In this document: one piece after another, positions 1-6,187 of the stretch
Layout of the letters: every line of letters starts with the position of its first letter
How positions within the stretch are numbered: the stretch's first letter is position 1
Source of the DNA: Deltaproteobacteria bacterium
GTDB lineage: Bacteria; Desulfobacterota; Deferrimicrobia; Deferrimicrobiales; Deferrimicrobiaceae
Direction of reading: 5' to 3'
Length of the DNA: 6,709 nucleotides
Assembly (NCBI GenBank): GCA_017889845.1
Contig: JAGGAJ010000099.1
Span: 1 to 6,709 of the forward strand
Notes under the pieces: generated by a model
Databases searched by the model: none
What the model saw: the letters and a program-made list of their open reading frames with translations, nothing else
What the model was told of the DNA's origin: nothing
Made by a program: the position numbers and the translations under genes

Positions 1-2
1 TG

Positions 3-182
3 TGCCGGTACATCGAGGGGATGACGTCGGTGTCCACGCTGGTCGAGGCGCTGCACGGGGCGGGCTCCCCGCAGGCGCAGCGGATCGTGATGCTGCGACA
101 GGCGGACCTGCCGGAGAAGACGCGCCAGGCAAAGAAGGTGATCGGGCTCAAGGGCGGTCCGGAGAAGAAGGAAGGGCACTAA
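3..182 (+). CDS. C-terminal fragment of an unidentified upstream protein (possibly a PaaK-type CoA ligase)
   Basis: An open frame enters from the left edge and ends at TAA 180-182, giving 59 residues with no start inside the window. The other two forward frames are poor candidates: frame 1 stops at once, and frame 2 runs on into the livK frame without a ribosome site. The fragment is basic near its end and finishes in a charged tail (GGPEKKEGH). The stretch LPEKTRQAKKVI lines up without gaps with the LP....AKRVI ending that I recall for phenylacetate-CoA ligase (PaaK) type adenylating enzymes, which also close within a few residues of that motif. The match is short and made from memory, so the identity is weak. 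The stop lies 23 nt before the livK ATG, so the gene is probably cotranscribed with the transporter. That this is coding sequence is likely; its function is not established. Confidence 0.6.
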   Translation, partial: CRYIEGMTSVSTLVEALHGAGSPQAQRIVMLRQADLPEKTRQAKKVIGLKGGPEKKEGH

Positions 183-190
183 ACCACACG

Positions 191-202
191 AGGAGGAGGG
201 GG
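191..202 (+). promoter_or_regulatory. Ribosome binding site of livK
   Basis: The purine run AGGAGGAGGGGG ends three bases before ATG 206, and its AGGAGG cores sit at normal Shine-Dalgarno distance. It decides the start at 206 over the in-frame ATG 18 bases further on, and over extending the frame leftwards through the upstream gene. It is one of the two strongest ribosome sites in the window, which fits the high demand for a periplasmic binding protein. Confidence 0.85.
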
Positions 203-205
203 AAC

Positions 206-1465
206 ATGGATCGGTCATGCGGGATGTGGGCAAAGGGATTGGCGCTGGGGTTCGCGCTCCTGCTCTGCGGGGCGGATGTGGCCTTGGCGGCGGAGAAGAT
301 CGTCATCGGGGCGATGTACCCGATGACGGGGCGCGCGGGACGGTACGGGATCGACTCGGTGTCCGCGGCGGAAATCGCGATGAACGAGATCAACGCGAAG
401 GGGGGGGTCAACGGCCGGATGATCGACATCATCTTCAATGACTCCAAGGCCAACCCCGCGTACTCGATCAAGGTGGCCAAGCGGTACATCACGGAGGACA
501 AGGTCAACTTCCTGATGGGCGTGGTCAGCAGCGCCGTGGGGCTCGCGGTGACCGAGGTGTCCAAGGAGAACAAGGTGATCTTCGTGGGGACCGATCACGC
601 CTCGACGGCGCTCACCACGGAGAAGTTCCAGCCGTACTACTTCCGCGTCTCGAACAACACGTACCAGTCCGCCGCCGCCGCGGCGCTTTACGCGAAGGAC
701 AAGAAGGATTGGAAGAAGTATTACGTCATCGGGCCCGACTACGAGTACGGCCACCGCACATGGGAAGACTTCTGGATGCTGCTCGGGAAGAAGCGGACCG
801 ACGTCCAGCTCGTGGGGCAGGCGTGGCCGAAACTGTTCGAGCCGGATTACACCCCCTACATTACGGCGATCCTGAACGCCAAGCCCGACGTGCTCGTCAC
901 GACGTTCTGGGGCGGCGACACCGTGGCGTTCATCAAGCAGGCGCTTCCGTACAAGCTGTTCGACAAGATGAAGTTCTACAACTACGACGCGGGGGGGAAC
1001 TACGAACTGCTCGAGGCGATGCCCACCGGCCTTCCCGGGGGGCTGGTCCTCTCCGCCCGGCACCACTTGAACTGGCCCGACACGAAGCTGAACAAGGAGT
1101 TCGTCGACAATTTCAAGGCGAAGACGGGGCGGTACCCGTCCTACGCCGCGGAAGGGGCCTACGCGGGCGTCTACTTCATCGCGGAGGGCGTGCGCCAGGC
1201 CGGAACGGCGGAAGATCCGGACAAGCTGGTCGCCGTGATGGAGAAACTGAAGTTCAAGCTGCCGGAGGATCCGGAAGGCTTCATGTCGTACATGCGGCCG
1301 ATCGACCACCAGATCGTCCAGGTGCAGGCGATCGGAGAGACGGTTCCCGACAAGAGCTTCCCTCCCGCGACCATGATGCTCGGCAACTGGAAGGTCTTCA
1401 AGGCCGAGGACATCATCCCCTCCGTGGAGGAGATCGAAGCCGCCCGGAAGGCGGTCAAGAAGTAG
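206..1465 (+). CDS. livK: Branched-chain amino acid type ABC transporter, periplasmic substrate-binding protein
   Basis: This 419-residue protein is the periplasmic receptor of the Liv/HAAT importer. A Sec signal peptide is visible: short basic start, hydrophobic core at residues 11-23, and an ALA|AEK cleavage site after about residue 28. The mature part is a type I periplasmic binding protein (Peripla_BP_6-like). It has the family's N-terminal pattern of IGAMYPMTG (34-42), NEINAKGGVNGR (60-71) and an acidic NDS (78-80). GVVSSAVGLAV (105-115) and GTDHAST (128-134) follow, where LivJ-type proteins place ligand-contacting Ser/Thr. GPDYEYG (176-182) marks the second lobe. Length is usual for the family. 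Its place as first gene of a complete livHMGF set supports the role. The ligand cannot be read from the sequence: it could be a branched-chain amino acid, another amino acid, an amide or an aromatic acid. C21 follows LLL, a poor lipobox, so a soluble periplasmic protein is more likely than a lipoprotein. Confidence 0.95.
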   Translation: MDRSCGMWAKGLALGFALLLCGADVALAAEKIVIGAMYPMTGRAGRYGIDSVSAAEIAMNEINAKGGVNGRMIDIIFNDSKANPAYSIKVAKRYITEDKVNFLMGVVSSAVGLAVTEVSKENKVIFVGTDHASTALTTEKFQPYYFRVSNNTYQSAAAAALYAKDKKDWKKYYVIGPDYEYGHRTWEDFWMLLGKKRTDVQLVGQAWPKLFEPDYTPYITAILNAKPDVLVTTFWGGDTVAFIKQALPYKLFDKMKFYNYDAGGNYELLEAMPTGLPGGLVLSARHHLNWPDTKLNKEFVDNFKAKTGRYPSYAAEGAYAGVYFIAEGVRQAGTAEDPDKLVAVMEKLKFKLPEDPEGFMSYMRPIDHQIVQVQAIGETVPDKSFPPATMMLGNWKVFKAEDIIPSVEEIEAARKAVKK

Positions 1466-1489
1466 CACGCGGGGAACGCGGGATCGTTG

Positions 1490-1521
1490 GCCCCCTCCGC
1501 CCGGCAAGGGGCGGAGGGGGC
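1490..1521 (+). promoter_or_regulatory. Strong intergenic stem-loop between livK and livH
   Basis: Bases 1490-1502 and 1509-1521 are perfect reverse complements (core arms CCCCCTCCGCCC and GGGCGGAGGGGG, plus a flanking G-C pair), enclosing a six-base loop GGCAAG. Twelve of the 13 pairs are G-C. The stem begins 25 bases after the livK stop. No T-run follows, so it is not a classical intrinsic terminator. In binding-protein operons such as malE-malF, stem-loops after the receptor gene are known to protect the upstream message or reduce downstream expression, so the receptor is made in excess over the membrane parts. That role here is inferred from position and stability. Confidence 0.8.
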
Positions 1522-1552
1522 GCGGGCAATCCGGGAAAGGGCGGGAAACACC

Positions 1553-2437
1553 CTGGACAGCAGCCTGATCGTCGCGCAGTTCATCAGCGGACTCACCTCG
1601 GCGATGACCCTGTTCCTCGTCGCCTCCGGGCTCACCCTGATCTTCGGGGTGGTCAACGTCTTCAACTTCGCCCACGGGTCGTTCTACCTGCTGGGCGCCT
1701 ACTTCGCCTACCAGGTGGTGGCGGTGTCCGGAGTGGGATTCTGGGCCGGGGTTCTCCTCGCGTCCCTCGGGGCGGGCGCGGCGGGCGTGCTGATGGAGTA
1801 TTTCTTCCTTCGCCGGATCTACGGGCGGTCCGGGGAGGCGGGGTTCCAGATCCTGCTCACCTACAGCTTCATCCTCATCCTGGACGACGTGGTCAAGATG
1901 ATCTGGGGGACCGACTACAAGTCGATCTCCAAGCCCGAAGCGCTGGCCGGTCCTCTCTCGGTCGGCGAGGTCACGATGCCGCGGTACGATCTGGTGGTGA
2001 TCGCCATCGGGCTGGCCGTGGCGGTCGGGATGTGGGCGGCGATCCGGAAGACCCGGTTCGGGAGGAACCTGCGGGCGATCTCCTCCAACCGGGAAATGGC
2101 CTCGTCCCTGGGCGTGAACGTCCCCCTGACCCTCTCCCTGGTCTTCGGGCTGGCCACCGCCCTGGGGGGACTGAGCGGCGCGATCGCCGCGCCGGTCCGC
2201 ACCGTCACGCCGGGGGCGGGCATCGAGGTGATCATCGGCTCGCTGATCGTCGTGGTCATCGGGGGGCTGGGGAATTTCTGGGGGGCGCTGGTAGGTGCCC
2301 TCGTCATCGGGGAGGTCACCGCCTTCGGAATCCTGTTCCTCCCCCAGTGGGCCATCCTGTTCAGCTACGCCGTCATGGCCCTGGTGCTGGTCTTCCGGCC
2401 GGAGGGATTGCTGATGAAGAAGGGGAACGCGCGGTGA
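1553..2437 (+). CDS. livH: Branched-chain amino acid type ABC transporter, LivH-family permease
   Basis: One of the two inner-membrane permeases that form the translocation path. From CTG 1553 it is 294 residues, the usual LivH length, and strongly hydrophobic throughout. Family motifs are clear: GLTLIFG (26-32) followed by NVFNFAHGSFYLLGAY (35-50), and LLTYSFILILDDVVKMIWG (101-119). A cytoplasmic ATPase-coupling loop of the form RFGRNLRAISSNREMASSLGV lies at about 168-188. The start is uncertain. No in-frame ATG or GTG exists before ATG 1604, which would cut into the first membrane helix (277 residues). TTG 1487 would give 316 residues, but its first codons would run through the 1490-1521 hairpin. 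Translation from CTG gives (M)DSSLIVAQFISGL, the kind of N-terminus I recall for relatives. Only weak ribosome sites (AGGG at 1538-1541, GGGAAA at 1543-1548) precede it. The stop overlaps the livM start by 4 nt. Confidence 0.93.
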   Translation: MDSSLIVAQFISGLTSAMTLFLVASGLTLIFGVVNVFNFAHGSFYLLGAYFAYQVVAVSGVGFWAGVLLASLGAGAAGVLMEYFFLRRIYGRSGEAGFQILLTYSFILILDDVVKMIWGTDYKSISKPEALAGPLSVGEVTMPRYDLVVIAIGLAVAVGMWAAIRKTRFGRNLRAISSNREMASSLGVNVPLTLSLVFGLATALGGLSGAIAAPVRTVTPGAGIEVIIGSLIVVVIGGLGNFWGALVGALVIGEVTAFGILFLPQWAILFSYAVMALVLVFRPEGLLMKKGNAR

Positions 2438-3417
2438 GGGGCGACCGGACGGACGCGAAACGCCGGTGGAGCGATTGGGCGCAGTGGGGAGCCGCCCTCG
2501 TCCTGTTCGCCGCCGTTCCTCTGCTCGGGAAGAAACATTTCGTGAACATGGGGAACGAGATCCTGGTGATGGGGCTGTTCGCCATGGGATTCAACCTGCT
2601 CTACGGCGTCACCGGCATGCTCTCGTTCGGCCAGGCGGCGTACTACGGCGTCGGCGCGTACACGGTGGGGTTGCTCCTCTCGAAGGGCGTGGCGCCGTTC
2701 TGGGTGGCGCTGCCGGCCACGATGGTGGCGGGAGGGGCGCTCGCGCTGATCCTCGGGCCGCTGTGCATCCGGCTCTCGGGGGTCTACTTCACGATGCTCA
2801 CGCTGGCCTTCGCCGAGATGGTCTGGGGGATCGTCTTCAAGTGGTACGCCTTCACGGGGGGGGACAACGGCATCCAAGGGATCCCCATGCCGGACGCCCT
2901 CCGCACCCCCCTCCGCTACTACTACTTCACCATGGCCATCGTCTTCCTCTCCTTCTGGCTGATCCGGCGGATCGTGGACTCCCCCTTCGGGGCGGTGCTG
3001 CAGTCGATCCGGGAGAATCCCGAGCGCGTCGGTTTCCTGGGCGTGAAGGTCCGTCGGTACCAGCTGTCGGCGATGGTTCTTTCCGGGGTCTTCGCCGCGC
3101 TGGCCGGGGGGCTGTTCGCCGGGTACCAGCATTCCATCCACCCCGACATGCTCCACTGGACCAAGTCGGGCGAGGTCATCCTCATGAGCATCCTCGGGGG
3201 GGTATCCTCCTTCTTCGGTCCGCTCATGGGCGCCGCGGTCATCGTCTTCATCGAAGACATGATCGGCAAATACACCGAGTTCTGGGAGATCTGGATCGGC
3301 GGCATCATGCTGGCGATCGTCATTTTCTTCCCACGGGGGGTCATCGGGACGATCCACACCTGGGTCTCGCACTGGAGAAAGCATGGAGAACACGCAGACA
3401 CCGCCGCCCGTCCTTGA
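2434..3417 (+). CDS. livM: Branched-chain amino acid type ABC transporter, LivM-family permease
   Basis: The second permease, 327 residues, pairs with LivH in the inner membrane. It has a short basic N-terminus, then many hydrophobic segments. LivM hallmarks are LLYGVTGMLSFGQAAYYGVGAY (55-76, the place of GYAGQLSLGHAAFFGIGAY in relatives) and TGGDNGIQGIP (141-151). The coupling loop SPFGAVLQSIRENPERVGFLGV lies at 183-204, and a late SGEVILMSILGGVSSFFGP segment follows. The start is GTG 2434 in a GTGA overlap with the livH stop, with GAAGGGG (2419-2425) eight bases upstream. This GTG is also the first start codon that keeps the whole first helix. The frame stays open far to the left (to about 709), but that part lies antiphase inside livK and livH and is not coding. 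The last 11 codons overlap livG in another frame and form a polar, presumably dispensable tail. Confidence 0.95.
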   Translation: MRGDRTDAKRRWSDWAQWGAALVLFAAVPLLGKKHFVNMGNEILVMGLFAMGFNLLYGVTGMLSFGQAAYYGVGAYTVGLLLSKGVAPFWVALPATMVAGGALALILGPLCIRLSGVYFTMLTLAFAEMVWGIVFKWYAFTGGDNGIQGIPMPDALRTPLRYYYFTMAIVFLSFWLIRRIVDSPFGAVLQSIRENPERVGFLGVKVRRYQLSAMVLSGVFAALAGGLFAGYQHSIHPDMLHWTKSGEVILMSILGGVSSFFGPLMGAAVIVFIEDMIGKYTEFWEIWIGGIMLAIVIFFPRGVIGTIHTWVSHWRKHGEHADTAARP

Positions 3418-4159
3418 GGTCCGCCGCCTGTCGAAGGCGTTCGGGGGCTTGAAGGTCGCCAACGACGTGAGTTTCTCGCTCCGGCGGGGAGAGCTCAGCG
3501 CGATCATCGGCCCCAACGGGGCGGGGAAGACGACGCTGTTCAACCTGATCACGGGGAAGCTCGTCCCCGACGGGGGAGAGGTCCTGTTCAAGGGGGAACG
3601 GATCGACGGGCAATCGCCCGCCGACATCGCCCGGAAAGGGATCGGGAGGTCGTTCCAGATCACGAGCATCTTCAAGGAGCGGACCGTCCTGGAGAACGTG
3701 CTGGTCACCGTGCTCTCCCGGGAGAGGAAGACCGCCCGGATGTTCCGCAGGGCGACGGCCCATGGCGACGCGGTGCAGGAGGCGTTGGAGGTCCTTTCGA
3801 CCCTCTCCCTGGCCGGGAAGGCGGGGGAGATGGCGGGTTCCCTCCCCCACGGGGACCAGAAGCGGCTCGACATCGCCGTTGCGCTCGCGCTCAACCCGGA
3901 GCTCGTGATGCTCGACGAGCCGATGGCGGGCATGTCGCCCGAAGAGCGGGCGACCACGGTGGACCTCATCCGGAGGGTCTGGAAAGAGAAGGCGCTCACG
4001 CTCCTGTTCATCGAGCACGACATGGACGTCGTCTTCGGGATCTCCGAATGGATCCGGGTCCTCAACCAGGGCGTCCTGCTGGCGGAAGGGACTCCGGCCG
4101 AGATCTCCCGGAACCGCGAGGTCATCACGGCGTACCTCGGGGAGGAAATCGTCGAATGA
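3383..4159 (+). CDS. livG: Branched-chain amino acid type ABC transporter, LivG-family ATPase
   Basis: A 258-residue cytoplasmic ATP-binding subunit that works as a heterodimer with LivF to drive LivH/LivM. Motifs in order are Walker A GPNGAGKTT (43-51), Q-loop RSFQ (89-92), signature LPHGDQKRL (154-162), Walker B LVMLDEP (174-180), D-loop MAGMSPEE, and the switch histidine H212 in IEHDMDVVF. The signature departs from LSGGQ as LivG proteins usually do (LxYGxQRxLEIA type). The C-terminal GTPAEISRN..VITAYLGEE is the normal LivG ending (G.p.ei..n..V..aYLG). It starts at ATG 3383 with GGAG at 3374-3377, overlapping livM by 35 nt. Starting further in would remove the first beta strand (VLEVRRLSKAFGG), so the long overlap looks real. 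Its stop overlaps the livF start as ATGA. Confidence 0.96.
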   Translation: MENTQTPPPVLEVRRLSKAFGGLKVANDVSFSLRRGELSAIIGPNGAGKTTLFNLITGKLVPDGGEVLFKGERIDGQSPADIARKGIGRSFQITSIFKERTVLENVLVTVLSRERKTARMFRRATAHGDAVQEALEVLSTLSLAGKAGEMAGSLPHGDQKRLDIAVALALNPELVMLDEPMAGMSPEERATTVDLIRRVWKEKALTLLFIEHDMDVVFGISEWIRVLNQGVLLAEGTPAEISRNREVITAYLGEEIVE

Positions 4160-4860
4160 TCCTCGAATTGAAGGACGTCCACACCTATTACGGGACGAGC
4201 CACGTCCTCTTCGGCGTTTCCCTGGACGTCGATCGGGGGGAGGTGGTCTGCCTCATGGGGAGGAACGGCGCGGGGAAGAGCACTACCTTCCGCTCCGTCA
4301 TGGGCCTTTCCCTCCCGCGCGCGGGGACCGTCCTCTTCCACGGGAAGGACGTCACCCGCCTCAAGGTACACGCCAAGGCGCGGATGGGGATCGGGTACGT
4401 GCCGGAGGACCGCCAGATCTTCCCGGAGCTGACCGTCCGGGAGAACCTCGAGATCGGCCGCTCCTCCGGCATCCGCCGTGCGGACGGGTGGAGCGTCGAC
4501 AGGATCTACGGGCTCTTCCCCGTGCTGGAGAAGTACGACCGGAAGCCGGGGGGACAGTTGAGCGGCGGGGAGCAGCAGATGCTGACGATCGGGCGCACGC
4601 TCATGGGAAATCCCGAACTGGTCCTGCTGGACGAGCCGACGGAGGGGCTGGCCCCCGTCGTGGTCATCGCCCTCAAGGAGATGATCCTCCGGCTGAAGGA
4701 GATGGGAACCACCATCCTCCTCTCCGAGCAGAACGTGAAGTTCGCCGCGAAGGTCTCCGACCGCGTGTTCATCATCGACAACGGGGCGATCCGCTACCGG
4801 AACGACATCGAAGGGTTCCGGAACGACGAGGCCGTCCAGAAACGGTACCTGGCGGTTTAG
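4156..4860 (+). CDS. livF: Branched-chain amino acid type ABC transporter, LivF-family ATPase
   Basis: The second cytoplasmic ATPase, 234 residues, the normal LivF size. Motifs are Walker A GRNGAGKST (35-43), the LivF-typical GYVPEDRQIFPELTVRENL (80-98) around the Q-loop, signature LSGGEQQ (135-141), Walker B LVLLDEP (155-161) followed by TEGLAP, and SEQN (190-193). In SEQN glutamine 192 stands where most ABC ATPases have the switch histidine. This replacement is characteristic of LivF (VEQN in E. coli), so it is not a defect. The gene starts at ATG 4156 in a 4-nt overlap with the livG stop. GGAGG (4141-4145) lies ten bases upstream, and the first residues MILELKDVHTYYG fit the family start exactly. 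It closes the transporter set; the dehydrogenase gene follows after 19 nt. Confidence 0.96.
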   Translation: MILELKDVHTYYGTSHVLFGVSLDVDRGEVVCLMGRNGAGKSTTFRSVMGLSLPRAGTVLFHGKDVTRLKVHAKARMGIGYVPEDRQIFPELTVRENLEIGRSSGIRRADGWSVDRIYGLFPVLEKYDRKPGGQLSGGEQQMLTIGRTLMGNPELVLLDEPTEGLAPVVVIALKEMILRLKEMGTTILLSEQNVKFAAKVSDRVFIIDNGAIRYRNDIEGFRNDEAVQKRYLAV

Positions 4861-4863
4861 GCC

Positions 4864-4873
4864 GGGGAGGAGG
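4864..4873 (+). promoter_or_regulatory. Ribosome binding site selecting a TTG start
   Basis: GGGGAGGAGG lies six bases before TTG 4880 in the 19-nt gap after livF. It supports the TTG as the start of the dehydrogenase, because no ATG or GTG is available in that frame until ATG at codon 13 (in LTMAKLKFG), which has no comparable site. Confidence 0.8.
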
Positions 4874-4879
4874 TGCCAA

Positions 4880-6163
4880 TTGGGCGTCGAGCTGGAGACC
4901 ATCATCCCCCTGACGATGGCAAAGCTCAAATTCGGCCTCGGGGCGACGGAGGAGCTGGGATACGAGCTGAAGATCCTGGGGGCGAAGAAGGTCCTCCTCG
5001 TGACGGACCGGCGCCTCCGGGAGCACGGTCTGGTGGACCGGGTGAAGGGGATCATCGAGCGGGAGAAGATCGCCCTCGCGATCTTCGACGCGGTGCGCTG
5101 CGAGCCCACGGACCGGTCGATGCTCCAGGCGATCCGGAAGGTGGCGGGGATGGAGTTCGACGCCATCGTCGCCCTGGGCGGAGGCAGCACCCTCGATACC
5201 GCGAAGGCCGTGAACCTCTACAGCACCTGGCCCGCCGACCTGCTGGAGTACGTCAATGCTCCGATCGGAAAGGGGAAGCCCGTCCCGGGGCCATTGAAGC
5301 CGCTGGTCGCCCTGCCGACGACCTCCGGGTCCGGCAGCGAAACGACCACCGTCATCGTCATGGACTTCCTGGACCTCCACCTGAAGACCGGCATCTCGCA
5401 TCAGCACATCCGGCCGACGGTGGCCCTCGTGGACCCGCTGAACTCCCTGTCGGCCCCGCCGACGGTTACCGCGGGGACCGGCCTGGACGTCCTCACGCAC
5501 GCGGCGGAGTCGTTCACCATCAAGCCGTTCGACGTGCGGCCGAAACCGAAAGACCCGTCCCTGCGGCCCCCGTACATCGGGGCCAACCCGATCGCCGACC
5601 TCTGGAGCGAGAAGGCGATCGAGTGGGTGGGGAAATATCTGCGGCGGGCGTACTACAACGGCACGGACGTGGAGGCGAAGAGCCATATGGCAATGGCGGC
5701 CACCTTCGCCGGCATCGGGTTCGGCAACGCCGGGGTGCACATCCCCCACGCGCTGGCGTACCCGATCGCGGGGATGGTGAAGAAGTGGATCCCCCCGGGA
5801 TACGACACGAAGGAGCCGATGGTGCCGCACGGGCTGTCGGTCGCCCTCACCGCGGCGGCGAATTTCCGGTTCACGGCGCCCAGCAACCCCGGGAGGCATG
5901 CGCGCATCGCCTCGCTGCTGGGTGTGAACACGGCGGGGCTTACGGAGATGGAGGCAGCGAAACGACTGCCGGATGCGTTCATCGGGTTGATGAGGGACAT
6001 CGACGCCCCGAACGGGCTTTCCGCGATCGGCTATTCGGACGCGGACATCCCCGCGCTGGTCGAAGGGGGTTTGAAGCAGCAGCGGCTCCTCGTGGGAAGC
6101 CCCCGGCCGGTGACGAAGGCCGATCTGACCCGCATCGTCGAGGAGTCCATGCGGCTCTGGTAA
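4880..6163 (+). CDS. Iron-containing alcohol dehydrogenase, hydroxyacid-oxoacid transhydrogenase (HOT/ADHFE1)-like
   Basis: A 427-residue group III (Fe-ADH) enzyme, presumably cytoplasmic. Visible elements are the nucleotide-binding GGGSTLDTAK (100-109), PTTSGSGSE (146-154), and metal ligands D203 and H207 (GLDVLTHAAE), H290 and H317 (VPHGLS). The HOT subfamily is suggested by CEPTD (74-78), YVNAPIGKGKPV (124-135), an RPPYIGANPIADLW segment (229-242), GIGFGNAGVHIPHALAYPIAG (278-298), and GYSDADIPALVEG. All closely match animal ADHFE1 as I remember it. The spacing between H290 and H317 is longer than in FucO-type enzymes, and Y294 stands where they have a second histidine, as in HOT. HOT couples oxidation of 4-hydroxybutyrate to succinate semialdehyde with reduction of 2-oxoglutarate to D-2-hydroxyglutarate (EC 1.1.99.24). 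A plain NAD-dependent alcohol or hydroxyacid dehydrogenase is the alternative. The start is TTG 4880 behind a strong ribosome site. The gene lies 19 nt after livF and 24 nt before an aldehyde dehydrogenase. Confidence 0.88.
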   Translation: MGVELETIIPLTMAKLKFGLGATEELGYELKILGAKKVLLVTDRRLREHGLVDRVKGIIEREKIALAIFDAVRCEPTDRSMLQAIRKVAGMEFDAIVALGGGSTLDTAKAVNLYSTWPADLLEYVNAPIGKGKPVPGPLKPLVALPTTSGSGSETTTVIVMDFLDLHLKTGISHQHIRPTVALVDPLNSLSAPPTVTAGTGLDVLTHAAESFTIKPFDVRPKPKDPSLRPPYIGANPIADLWSEKAIEWVGKYLRRAYYNGTDVEAKSHMAMAATFAGIGFGNAGVHIPHALAYPIAGMVKKWIPPGYDTKEPMVPHGLSVALTAAANFRFTAPSNPGRHARIASLLGVNTAGLTEMEAAKRLPDAFIGLMRDIDAPNGLSAIGYSDADIPALVEGGLKQQRLLVGSPRPVTKADLTRIVEESMRLW

Positions 6164-6187
6164 ATTCGAACGGGAGGAGGGAAAGCG

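Noticed and set aside
2..205. Extension of the livK frame to the left edge
   Set aside because: It overlaps the upstream gene in another frame. The strong ribosome site and the signal peptide both point to ATG 206.
257..271. Lipoprotein signal (LLLC) in LivK
   Set aside because: The residue before the cysteine is Leu rather than Gly/Ala/Ser, and a good signal peptidase I site (ALA|AEK) follows.
1490..1521. Calling the hairpin an intrinsic transcription terminator
   Set aside because: No T-run follows the stem, and the downstream genes clearly belong to the same transporter. Partial termination remains possible.
709..2433. Long + strand open frame running into livM, giving an apparent 902-residue protein
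   Set aside because: The part before 2434 lies antiphase inside livK and livH, is rich in Arg, Gly, Ala and Pro, and shows no domain. It is open only because stop codons are rare at this GC content.
3842..3868. Defective ABC signature in LivG (LPHGDQ rather than LSGGQ)
   Set aside because: LivG proteins usually have a non-canonical LxYGxQ signature. All other catalytic motifs are intact.
4723..4734. Loss of the switch histidine in LivF (SEQN)
   Set aside because: Gln at this position is typical of LivF, so this is not a loss of function.
2365..5190. Minus-strand 941-residue open frame, and other long minus-strand frames (215-1675, 3341-4018, 4772-6682)
   Set aside because: They are antisense shadows of well-recognised + strand genes, with low-complexity Arg/Pro/His/Asp-rich translations and no family motifs.
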